Notes: generated from the sequence alone by a model not told the origin. DNA of 6,379 nt from Nitrospirota bacterium (GCA_015233485.1 JADFXO010000230.1:1-6379); one strand, 5' to 3'. Positions 1 to 4,680 are shown, counted from the first letter of the stretch. Made by a program: numbers and translations.

Positions 1-113
1 CGGTATTAGAAAAAAGTCATAGGTCGAAACGTCAATACGGTGATAGACATATAACTATGTGTTTTACATATTTTGACTTTTTTTGTAAAAAGTAATTGTG
101 ACACAGTCTGCAG

Positions 114-128
114 GCCGGAATGACGGAC
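114..128 (+). repeat. Half copy of a dispersed GTCATTCCGG-type palindromic repeat
   Basis: The 15 bases GCCGGAATGACGGAC are the exact reverse complement of 6353-6367. At the right end the motif is part of a full palindrome; here only one arm plus the GACGGAC tail is recognisable, so this looks like a degraded or partial copy. Motifs of this kind are common as intergenic REP-like elements in many bacterial genomes. Its function here is unknown. Confidence 0.5.
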
Positions 129-187
129 TAAGAAATGGACAGTTCAGAAATCATTGCAACTTCCAATGAAAACTTGTTTTATCCGTC

Positions 188-204
188 AGAACAAATTTAC
201 CGTG
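188..204 (+). repeat. 17-bp repeat, inverted copy at 6254-6270
   Basis: AGAACAAATTTACCGTG here is the exact reverse complement of 6254-6270. A chance 17-base match within 6.4 kb is unlikely. The copy lies just beyond the 3' end of the DUF2442 gene; the other lies in the rpoD leader region. Together with the 15-bp repeat further out, it suggests both window ends carry versions of one dispersed element in opposite orientation, although the sequence between the two matching blocks is not clearly conserved. Confidence 0.55.
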
Positions 205-215
205 CCTTTACATAT

Positions 216-458
216 CTAATCTATTGTTTTTTTACTTTCTAAATATATTGTATCCGGGCAAAAATCCAGACCATTCACCCATTGGACAGTTCCTAAAAAT
301 ACCTTAGCGGAATTGAATATGCTACGGTCTCTTAGTTGTTTGAAAATGCCTTTATCCAAATAAGGTGTAACGTCAAATATTCCCACCTCGCCATTGTCAA
401 ATATTACTCTTAATGTATAATCATTATTTGAGTAAACTTCTTTGACTCTTGGGTTCAT
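216..458 (-). CDS. DUF2442 domain protein
   Basis: A small soluble protein of 80 residues that covers essentially the whole DUF2442 domain. Recognisable family features are an N-terminal PRVKEV strand, the central FDNGEVGIFDVTPYLDKGIF block, and the C-terminal FLGTVQWVNGLDFCPDTIY block, in which the G-x-x-x-W and D-x-x-P-D-T-(I/L)-Y positions are typical. It is complete, with an ATG start and a TAG stop. No strong Shine-Dalgarno lies directly before the start; the gene follows the stop of the DUF4160 gene by 15 bp on the same strand, so it is probably translated from the same transcript. DUF2442 and DUF4160 genes are often adjacent, and such pairs have been suspected to be toxin-antitoxin-like modules, but no activity can be read from the sequence. 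Family assignment is firm; the cellular role is unknown. Confidence 0.85.
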   Translation of the reverse strand: MNPRVKEVYSNNDYTLRVIFDNGEVGIFDVTPYLDKGIFKQLRDRSIFNSAKVFLGTVQWVNGLDFCPDTIYLESKKTID

Positions 459-473
459 GTTTATTATTATAAG

Positions 474-743
474 TTACCTTAAAGGCTCTATTTTAAATAT
501 TTCATGGCCCGTAGAGGCAAGCTCCCAGTCTGCCAGTAGATCCTCTTTGTGTATTTCTATCCAGGCAAGTACCAGACGTGTTTTACTTAACGGTAATTGT
601 CCCTCCATCAATGCTCCGTCCGATATTGAAAAAACTGCTTCACACCCCTGGTAGCGAACATGAATGTGTGGTAATTTATGCTGCCTGCTATCGAAAAAAT
701 ACAGCGATATAATAATGCCATAAAACATTGATATAACAGCCAT
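474..743 (-). CDS. DUF4160 domain protein
   Basis: An 89-residue protein matching DUF4160 from end to end. It opens with the characteristic ISMFYGIIISLYFFD, followed by the conserved HKLPHIHVRYQG with its HIH motif, then VFSISDGALMEGQLP, and ends AWIEIHKEDLLADWELA...IFKIEPLR. The open frame extends 8 codons further upstream to 767, but the internal ATG at 743 is preferred: it is preceded by GAGAGGGGG about nine bases upstream, and the family normally begins at MxxISMFYG. It is the first gene of a two-gene unit with DUF2442, 15 bp downstream. No clear promoter is visible; upstream lies the cytochrome-like fragment on the same strand, ending 48 bp away. The biochemical function of DUF4160 is not established; a role in a toxin-antitoxin-like pair is inferred from the pairing alone. 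Confidence 0.87.
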   Translation of the reverse strand: MAVISMFYGIIISLYFFDSRQHKLPHIHVRYQGCEAVFSISDGALMEGQLPLSKTRLVLAWIEIHKEDLLADWELASTGHEIFKIEPLR

Positions 744-791
744 ACTTTGTAACCCCCTCTCTGTCATCTGCTGCTTAGCATTAGTGCCCGC

Positions 792-1019
792 TCACTGGCA
801 TTTCGTAAAGCCGCCGTCGTGGCAGACTGAGCAGCCACCTTCGTGCTCCACCGCGCCGCCGCACTCAGGGTACGCCCCCACCATCACGTCGGCTTGGTCA
901 CCTTTCTGATGGGCGTGGTTGACTTCGCCGTGGCAGTAACATTCGACGGCCTTCGCTATGGCGTCGGCACACGATGAGATATTACCGCCGTTGGCCCATA
1001 TCGGCTGATGGCAGGAGAT
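792..1019 (-). pseudogene. C-terminal fragment resembling a multihaem c-type cytochrome
   Basis: The minus strand reads openly through this block for about 76 codons before a TGA stop, with no start codon appropriate to the family. The translation is rich in Cys and His: ISCHQPIW at its beginning, ECYCHG in the middle, and EGGCSVCHDGG near the end. CSVCH is a canonical CxxCH haem-binding motif. CYCH is a shortened CxCH form. The first motif has lost its leading Cys exactly where the sequence meets the IS66 fragment, so the junction may have cut through a CxxCH. Codon third positions are G/C-rich, unlike the AT-rich DUF genes to the left. I infer the tail of a periplasmic multihaem cytochrome or a similar Cys/His-rich protein. 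The specific family is not recognised, and the alternative is a zinc- or iron-sulphur-binding protein. Confidence 0.42.
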
Positions 1020-1030
1020 TCCCTTAAGGG

Positions 1031-1120
1031 TATACTCTGAACCAATGGGCTAAACTTGAGCGTTATATAGAAGATGGTTATTTAAACCCTGACAACAACC
1101 TCGCTGAAAATGCGATACGG
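1031..1120 (+). mobile_element. IS66-family transposase remnant (internal fragment)
   Basis: Thirty in-frame codons translate to a clear piece of the IS66-family DDE transposase (TnpC). They start at YTLNQWAKLERYIEDG and end with the hallmark DNNLAENAIR, which surrounds the last catalytic Glu of this family. In intact proteins this is followed by PFxxGRKNWLF; here it is replaced by unrelated sequence after 1120. On the left the match fades around 1017-1031, where TAA interrupts the frame one base out of register. Both ends are therefore broken, and no terminal inverted repeats or partner genes (tnpA, tnpB) remain. The fragment sits between the cytochrome-like scrap and the RodZ-like gene and overlaps the last codons of the latter in antisense. 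Confidence 0.8.
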
Positions 1121-1796
1121 ACATGGGAATACTTGTCTCGGCAACCGGCATTTTCATAAAGTTCATTGACTCTTCTGTTTTGCCAGAGCGCTTTGGGGCT
1201 GGTTTCTTTGAACCTGACGACTTCGAAACAACCCCCTTGTCAACAATGGAAGGCGTTTGCTCAGGTGCCCGTACCTTGTCAGAAGGCAGAATGTTTCTCC
1301 GCGCCCGGTTCTCAACTCTGTCAACGGAACGTGTTGCAGAAGCACTCCTTCCCTTCGTGTAACTAAACAGCCTGGACGAATACACTATTACGATCAAAAA
1401 CGCCAAAAAAACGAGCACATAAACTAAAGGCCGTGTGAAATCAGACTTTTTTTTCTCCAGGGATGTGAAGGCATAAGGCCTTCTGATTAATTCTGCCGCT
1501 GCTTCTGCCGCGCCGGTATTAATCCTTATGGTATTGCTTTTTCGGGCAACCCACTGACCAACCCCTTGACCAATCCCATCATTCTGAAAAATCCTTAAAC
1601 CCTCTGCGCTGTCCACAGACATGGCCTCTAAGTACACGCGAATATACCCTTTGATATAGACTTCGCAGGGTAATGCCTGAAAGTCCTCGTCTTCCAGCGC
1701 CTTCAAATAAGACAACTTCACCATCGTCGTCGCAGAAACATCCTCCAACGACAAATTCGCCTTCTGACGGCACTTTTTTAGATAGTCTCCTATCAC
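1050..1796 (-). CDS. RodZ-like HTH membrane protein, 3' end replaced by IS66 sequence
   Basis: A 248-codon frame with the architecture of RodZ, the cytoskeletal protein that links MreB to the inner membrane and supports rod shape. Residues 1-72 form the helix-turn-helix domain (HTH_25) with GDYLKKCRQKANLSLEDVS, the KLSYLKALEDEDF helix and a VYIKGYIRVYLEAM segment. A polar linker follows, then one transmembrane helix at about 123-143, then a basic, Ser/Pro-rich linker (about 145-225). RodZ proteins normally end in a periplasmic DUF4115 beta domain, which is absent. From about residue 226 the frame runs antisense through the IS66 remnant, so the last 21-23 residues (from SHFQRGCC onward) are not native. 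The start is GTG, preceded by AGGTGGG eight bases upstream; a good promoter lies just before it. It is probably a truncated and possibly non-functional gene, though the cytoplasmic and membrane parts would still be made. Confidence 0.78.
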   Translation of the reverse strand: MIGDYLKKCRQKANLSLEDVSATTMVKLSYLKALEDEDFQALPCEVYIKGYIRVYLEAMSVDSAEGLRIFQNDGIGQGVGQWVARKSNTIRINTGAAEAAAELIRRPYAFTSLEKKKSDFTRPLVYVLVFLAFLIVIVYSSRLFSYTKGRSASATRSVDRVENRARRNILPSDKVRAPEQTPSIVDKGVVSKSSGSKKPAPKRSGKTEESMNFMKMPVAETSIPMSVSHFQRGCCQGLNNHLLYNAQV

Positions 1797-1813
1797 TATA
1801 CCAACCCACCTGT

Positions 1814-1842
1814 ATTATAAGTCTTTTATATCATAAAGTCAA
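1814..1842 (-). promoter_or_regulatory. Sigma70-type promoter of the RodZ-like gene
   Basis: On the minus strand TTGACT (1842-1837) and TATAAT (1819-1814) are separated by exactly 17 bases. The -10 is perfect and the -35 differs by one base. The expected transcription start, near 1807, leaves a leader of only about ten bases before the GTG start, enough to hold the AGGTGGG ribosome-binding site. Confidence 0.65.
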
Positions 1843-1858
1843 ATTGTATTTTCACGGG

Positions 1859-1890
1859 TGTCAAGCACACTGTCAAGCGCGCGTCTTGAC
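1859..1890. repeat. TGTCAAGC repeats at 12-bp spacing between divergent promoters
   Basis: TGTCAAGC occurs at 1859-1866 and 1871-1878. An inverted relative, GTCTTGAC, lies at 1883-1890, so the three units fall at 12-bp steps. The third overlaps the -35 element of the fmdB promoter, and the first two read as TTGACA on the minus strand. They could be alternative -35 elements, an operator shared by the two divergent genes, or coincidence. Confidence 0.3.
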
Positions 1891-1915
1891 CTGTAAGCGT
1901 CCTATTAGTTATACT
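1886..1915 (+). promoter_or_regulatory. Sigma70-type promoter of the fmdB-like gene
   Basis: TTGACC (1886-1891) and TATACT (1910-1915) are spaced by 18 bases, upstream of the only plus-strand gene here. The -10 lies within a small inverted repeat, TTAGT-TAT-ACTAA (1905-1917). The predicted start near 1922 leaves a short leader containing GGAGG at 1931-1935, nine bases before the ATG. Confidence 0.6.
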
Positions 1916-1944
1916 AACGGCATAAAGTAAGGAGGATTATGTAG

Positions 1945-2331
1945 ATGCCTATCTATGAATACAAATGCAATCAGTGTGACGCGGACATGGAAGTGGTGCA
2001 AAAAATAACTGACGCCCCGCTTAAAGAATGTCCGAACTGTGGAGGACAACTGAGAAAACTCATATCCTCGACATCCTTTATACTCAAGGGAAGTGGATGG
2101 TACGTAACTGATTACCCGTCGAAGGACAGACAAACCTCTATGACGAGCGAAAAACCTGCGGCCAGCTCCGAAACAAGCGGCAAGAAAACTGACGAAACCA
2201 AATCCGACACTGCAAAGCCTGACACTGCAAAGCCTGACACTGCAAAGCCTGACACTGCAACGTCTGATGCCCCGACAAAGCCCGACACGGCAAAGTCTGA
2301 TGCCACGGCAAAAGAATCCGTCGGCGTTTAA
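1945..2331 (+). CDS. FmdB-family zinc-ribbon protein with Lys/Pro/Asp/Thr/Ala repeat tail
   Basis: A 128-residue protein. Residues 1-57 are a standard FmdB-family putative regulatory domain (CxxC_CXXC_SSSS type): MPIYEYKCNQC, then CPNCGG, then the conserved SSTSFILKGSGWYVTDY. Two CxxC pairs (C8/C11 and C29/C32) would bind one zinc ion. The rest is hydrophilic and low in complexity, with KPDTA pentapeptides at about 86-119 encoded by a tandem DNA repeat; such tails are often found in this family and are probably disordered. The ATG is chosen for the GGAGG nine bases upstream and the canonical MPIYEY start. The gene has its own promoter and is 146 bp from arsC, so it is unlikely to be part of the arsenic operon. 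The name FmdB comes from a gene proposed to regulate the fmd formamidase/amidase region, but the role of these small proteins is essentially unknown. Confidence 0.88.
   Translation: MPIYEYKCNQCDADMEVVQKITDAPLKECPNCGGQLRKLISSTSFILKGSGWYVTDYPSKDRQTSMTSEKPAASSETSGKKTDETKSDTAKPDTAKPDTAKPDTATSDAPTKPDTAKSDATAKESVGV
2206..2298 (+). repeat. 15-bp tandem repeat coding for KPDTA units
   Basis: GACACTGCAAAGCCT occurs three times without change (2206-2220, 2221-2235, 2236-2250) and a fourth time with three substitutions (GACACTGCAACGTCT, 2251-2265). After one diverged unit, GACACGGCAAAGTCT is seen at 2284-2298. The unit length is a multiple of three, so gain or loss of copies would preserve the frame and only change the length of the protein tail. 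Confidence 0.85.
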
Positions 2332-2393
2332 ACATCGACGTATCAAAATGACATAGAAGAAGGGTTCTTGCGGAGGGATAGTAGCGGCCTCAT

Positions 2394-2411
2394 ATATAAA
2401 TTATTTTATAT
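2394..2411. promoter_or_regulatory. AT-rich inverted repeat upstream of arsC
   Basis: ATATAAA (2394-2400) and TTTATAT (2405-2411) form a perfect 7-bp inverted repeat with a four-base centre, just upstream of the candidate -35 region. Its core is the same as that of the larger palindromes at 2432-2465, so it may be an additional binding site for the same regulator. Low-complexity AT sequence makes chance palindromes more likely. Confidence 0.35.
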
Positions 2412-2417
2412 GTAGTA

Positions 2418-2447
2418 TTGATTTTACCTTGTATATTTATATATCAT
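2418..2447 (+). promoter_or_regulatory. Candidate ars operon promoter
   Basis: TTGATT (2418-2423) and TATCAT (2442-2447) are spaced by 18 bases. A TATATC -10 at 2440 with a 16-base spacer is an alternative. The -10 lies inside the nested palindromes, where a repressor such as ArsR would block RNA polymerase. The AT-rich context allows several alignments, so the exact elements are uncertain. Confidence 0.45.
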
Positions 2448-2465
2448 ATAAATATATATTTATAT
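2432..2465. promoter_or_regulatory. Candidate ArsR operator: nested perfect palindromes before arsC
   Basis: TATATTTATAT (2432-2442) and ATATAAATATA (2446-2456) form a perfect 11-bp inverted repeat around ATC. The right arm is shared with a second, perfect 20-bp palindrome at 2446-2465 (ATATAAATAT followed by ATATTTATAT), which ends directly against the AGGAGGT ribosome-binding site at 2466-2472. ArsR/SmtB repressors bind AT-rich inverted repeats overlapping their promoters, and arsR is in this operon, so autoregulation from these sites is a reasonable inference. A hairpin in the mRNA leader is another possibility. Confidence 0.5.
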
Positions 2466-2477
2466 AGGAGGTGTGAC

Positions 2478-2900
2478 ATGGAAAGGGTGCTATTCGTATG
2501 TATCCACAACAGTGCGCGAAGCCAGATGGCTGAGGCACTGTTACGAAGACTTGGTGGTGGGCGTTTCGAGACGGAGAGCGCCGGGCTTGAGCCAGGTGTG
2601 TTAAATCCCCTGGTGGTTGAGGTGCTGCAAGAAATCGGCGTCGATATTTCAACAAGACAGACTCAAAGCGTTGAGAGCCGCATTAACTCTGGCATTACAT
2701 ACGATTACGTGATAACGGTATGCGACGGGGCAAGCGCTGAGCGCTGCCCTGTGTTTCCCGGAGGAGGGAAGAGGCTCCACTGGAGTTTTGACGACCCGTC
2801 GGGTTTTACCGGCACATACGAGGAGAAGCTGGATAAAACCAGAAAAGTCAGAGACGACATCCAAAGAAAGATAGAGCAGTGGCTCTTGCAGCAGGTATAA
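2478..2900 (+). CDS. arsC: Arsenate reductase, low-molecular-weight phosphatase (thioredoxin-coupled) type
   Basis: A cytoplasmic enzyme that reduces arsenate to arsenite. The 140-residue protein has the protein-tyrosine-phosphatase-like P-loop near its N-terminus: FVCIHNSARSQMAEAL, with nucleophile C8 and R14 in a CX5R pattern. VITVCDGASAERCP supplies C82 and C90, matching the pair that relays the disulphide in Staphylococcus-type ArsC before thioredoxin reduces it. WSFDDPSG contains the acid/general-base Asp preceding Pro. Length is normal for the family. The frame opens 20 codons earlier, but ATG 2478 is the start because AGGAGGT lies five bases before it and the protein then begins with the expected beta strand. 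It is the first gene of a three-gene operon; only one base separates its stop from the arsR ATG. The glutaredoxin-linked E. coli plasmid ArsC is an unrelated fold and does not fit. Confidence 0.93.
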   Translation: MERVLFVCIHNSARSQMAEALLRRLGGGRFETESAGLEPGVLNPLVVEVLQEIGVDISTRQTQSVESRINSGITYDYVITVCDGASAERCPVFPGGGKRLHWSFDDPSGFTGTYEEKLDKTRKVRDDIQRKIEQWLLQQV

Positions 2901-2901
2901 G

Positions 2902-3213
2902 ATGGTAAAGCTATTTGGGGCACTCTCGGACGAGACAAGGTTACGAATAATCAAGCTGCTTGAGATGGGGGAGCTGTGTGTCTGTGATATAACGGCCGCG
3001 TTGGATATGAGCCAGCCAAAGGTCTCCTTTCATCTATCCATATTGAAAGAGGCCGGGCTGATAAGAGACAGAAAAGACGGCAAATGGGTTTATTACAGCC
3101 TTGGGGCAGGAGATTTGTTCAGCAGATTCCTGATTATTTCTATTTGTGAGAAATACTCAAACGGCGATGACCGTTATAGACTTGAAAATTACAGGAAGGC
3201 GGGGGCCTGTTAA
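2902..3213 (+). CDS. arsR: ArsR/SmtB-family arsenic-responsive repressor
   Basis: A 103-residue winged-helix repressor. FGALSDETRLRIIKLL is the N-terminal dimerisation and helix region. ELCVCDI carries the CxC metalloid-sensing pair (C26, C28) of classic ArsR proteins, with more Cys later (C82, C103) that could complete a three-thiol site. DMSQPKVSFHLSILKEAGLI is the recognition helix-turn-helix, and DRKDGKWVYYSL the wing. Binding of arsenite or antimonite to the thiols releases DNA. The ATG follows the arsC stop after a single base and has no strong ribosome-binding site, suggesting translational coupling. Its stop overlaps the exporter's start (TAATG). As the middle gene it would regulate its own operon, probably through the palindromes at 2432-2465. 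Confidence 0.92.
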   Translation: MVKLFGALSDETRLRIIKLLEMGELCVCDITAALDMSQPKVSFHLSILKEAGLIRDRKDGKWVYYSLGAGDLFSRFLIISICEKYSNGDDRYRLENYRKAGAC

Positions 3214-4265
3214 TGAATATGAAAAGAAGACTTTCGGTACTGGACAGATACTTAACGCTGTGGATATTTCTGGCAATGGCCATTGGTGTAGGGACAGGGT
3301 ATTTTGTGCCGCAAGTTAAAGAACTGGCGGCGGGAATGCAGGTTGGCACTACATCGATACCCATTGCGCTGGGATTGATTCTCATGATGTATCCTCCTCT
3401 GGCCAAGGTCAGGTATGAGGAGCTGGGGCTGGTATTTAAGGACAGGCGTGTGCTCATCTTGTCGTTGATACAAAACTGGGCGATAGGGCCTGTGCTGATG
3501 TTTTTTCTCGCGATATTGTTATTGAGCGACCTCCCTCACTACATGGTTGGGCTTATAATGATAGGCTTGGCCAGGTGTATTGCGATGGTAATCGTCTGGA
3601 ACGATTTAGCCGAGGGAGACCCCGACTATGCCGCCGGCCTGACGGCGTTTAATTCGATATTTCAGATACTGTTCTATCCGCTTTACGCCTGGATATTTAT
3701 CACGGTGCTTCCGGAGTTGTTCGGGTTAAAGGGGGCTGTTGTTGATATATCGATAGCGCAAATAGCAAAGAGCGTACTCATCTATTTGGGGATACCGTTT
3801 GCGGCCGGTTTTACTACGAGATATATCTTTTTACGATTAAAAGGCCCGCGTTGGTATAGTGAACAGTTCATACCGCGAATAAGCCCATTGACGCTGGTTT
3901 TTTTACTCTTCACAATCGTCGTGATGTTTTCGCTGAAGGGGGACAAAATCATAACGCTCCCCCATGATGTGATGCGCATAGCGTTGCCGCTTCTGATATA
4001 TTTTGCCGTAATGTTTTTCGTATCATTCTATATGGGAATGAGATATAAAATCCCGTACGATAAGACGGCGCCGCTGGCGTTTACGGCGGCAAGCAATAAT
4101 TTTGAGTTGGCGATAGCGGTGGCGGTAGCCGTCTTTGGAATAAATTCGTCAGAGGCGTTCGCTGCGGTCATAGGGCCGCTGGTAGAGGTACCGGCAATGA
4201 TAGGGATGGTCACAGTGGCGCTCTATTTCAGGAGGAAATATTTCACCACCGATAATTGCCGGTAG
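3213..4265 (+). CDS. acr3: ACR3-family arsenite efflux permease
   Basis: An inner-membrane exporter of arsenite, the last step of the pathway that begins with ArsC. The 350-residue protein is very hydrophobic with about ten transmembrane helices and matches ACR3 (bile acid/arsenite/riboflavin transporter superfamily), not the NhaD-like ArsB. Diagnostic segments are LSVLDRYLTLWIFLAMAIGV at the start, MMYPPLAKVRYEEL, GLARCIAMVIVWNDLAEGD with the conserved Cys (C122), and TAASNNFELAIAVAVAVFG with the conserved Glu (E298). These two residues correspond to Cys129 and Glu305, studied in the Alkaliphilus protein. The ATG overlaps the arsR stop; a second ATG two codons on (3219) is an alternative start. 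The C-terminus YFRRKYF is typical, so the gene seems complete even though IS remnants begin about 15 bp after the stop. No terminator is evident. Confidence 0.93.
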   Translation: MNMKRRLSVLDRYLTLWIFLAMAIGVGTGYFVPQVKELAAGMQVGTTSIPIALGLILMMYPPLAKVRYEELGLVFKDRRVLILSLIQNWAIGPVLMFFLAILLLSDLPHYMVGLIMIGLARCIAMVIVWNDLAEGDPDYAAGLTAFNSIFQILFYPLYAWIFITVLPELFGLKGAVVDISIAQIAKSVLIYLGIPFAAGFTTRYIFLRLKGPRWYSEQFIPRISPLTLVFLLFTIVVMFSLKGDKIITLPHDVMRIALPLLIYFAVMFFVSFYMGMRYKIPYDKTAPLAFTAASNNFELAIAVAVAVFGINSSEAFAAVIGPLVEVPAMIGMVTVALYFRRKYFTTDNCR

Positions 4266-4281
4266 TCTGATATCAGCCGGA

Positions 4282-4404
4282 GAAGCTCTCTGGGGAACAC
4301 TTAAGAACGAACTTGTGTATCATCGTCATTACAGAACTAGGCAAGAAGCTATTGATGACATCACTGAATACATTGAGGTTTTCTATTATGAAATTAATGA
4401 AAAA
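4282..4404 (+). mobile_element. IS3-family transposase OrfB remnant (C-terminal part)
   Basis: The plus strand reads EALWGTLKNELVYHRHYRT, then RQEAIDDITEYIEVFYYEIN, before running out of similarity and reaching TAA at 4417. This is the end portion of the rve integrase core of IS3-family OrfB transposases: the Glu of the DDE triad lies in the ESFWGxLKxE-like block, and YIEVFYN normally precedes RRHSxLGYxSP. The preceding CYDNA segment and the final RRHS block are both missing, so it is broken at both ends. It starts 15-20 bp beyond the acr3 stop and meets the next transposase remnant head-on at about 4396-4408. It is a dead fragment. Confidence 0.8.
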
Positions 4405-4561
4405 TGGAAGCTGCCCTAATGGCGTCACCGCTGCTTCGGGATTCCATTCTACGTGTACTTTTCCTCCACATGCGTCTACACTTACTTCATAGTCTTTCTT
4501 CAATTCTCCTTTATTTTGCCCTTCTCCCTTTGGGTGAGTTCTCCTTCTTACCTCGCGTCAT
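4396..4561 (-). mobile_element. 5' remnant of a second transposase (probably IS1380-like), frameshifted
   Basis: On the minus strand an ATG at 4561, preceded by AAGGAG seven bases upstream, begins a Lys-rich peptide (MTRGKKENSPKGRRAK) that hits TAA at 4511. In the overlapping frame the sequence continues as ELKKDYEVSVDACGGKVHVE, then WNPEAAVTPLGQLPFFI, and then breaks off. HVxWxPEAAxTPxGQLxFFxxFL is typical of the N-terminus of IS1380-like (DDE group 1) transposases. A +1 shift in an A-rich stretch between about 4511 and 4530 therefore appears to have split one original start region, although a TTG at 4503 could also be read as a start. Only about 50 codons survive; the rest was lost where it meets the IS3 remnant. 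The family name rests on motif memory. Confidence 0.6.
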
Positions 4562-4597
4562 AATGAATCTCCTTGCTTCGGCTCATTACATTATGAC
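4557..4597 (-). promoter_or_regulatory. Hairpin over the start of the transposase remnant
   Basis: GTCATAATG and CATTATGAC (4557-4565 and 4589-4597) are perfect 9-bp inverted repeats with a 23-base loop. In the minus-strand RNA the 3' arm contains the ATG at 4561 and the loop contains the AAGGAG ribosome-binding site, so folding would bury the start codon. Insertion sequences such as IS10 and IS50 use comparable structures to stop translation of transcripts entering from outside; that role is inferred here. Confidence 0.45.
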
Positions 4598-4680
4598 ATC
4601 TGCTATTCCCCTGTAAAGATGGGGTTTTCTTGACGCTTACCCTAAAACAGCCTGAAACTCCTAACTGCGCACGACGTGTA

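Noticed and set aside
76..93. Perfect hairpin ACTTTTT-TTGT-AAAAAGT as a terminator or regulatory site
   Set aside because: The stem is almost entirely A-T and therefore weak, no gene ends directly at it in a suitable orientation, and such palindromes are expected in AT-rich sequence.
1123..1362. Plus-strand open frames of 66-79 codons opposite the RodZ-like gene
   Set aside because: They are antisense shadows of the RodZ-like linker, with no ribosome-binding site and no recognisable domain.
1909..2346. 145-codon minus-strand frame opposite the fmdB-like gene, with repeated Cys-Arg-Val-Gly-Leu-type units
   Set aside because: The repetition is simply the antisense of the 15-bp tandem repeat; the plus-strand FmdB domain explains the region.
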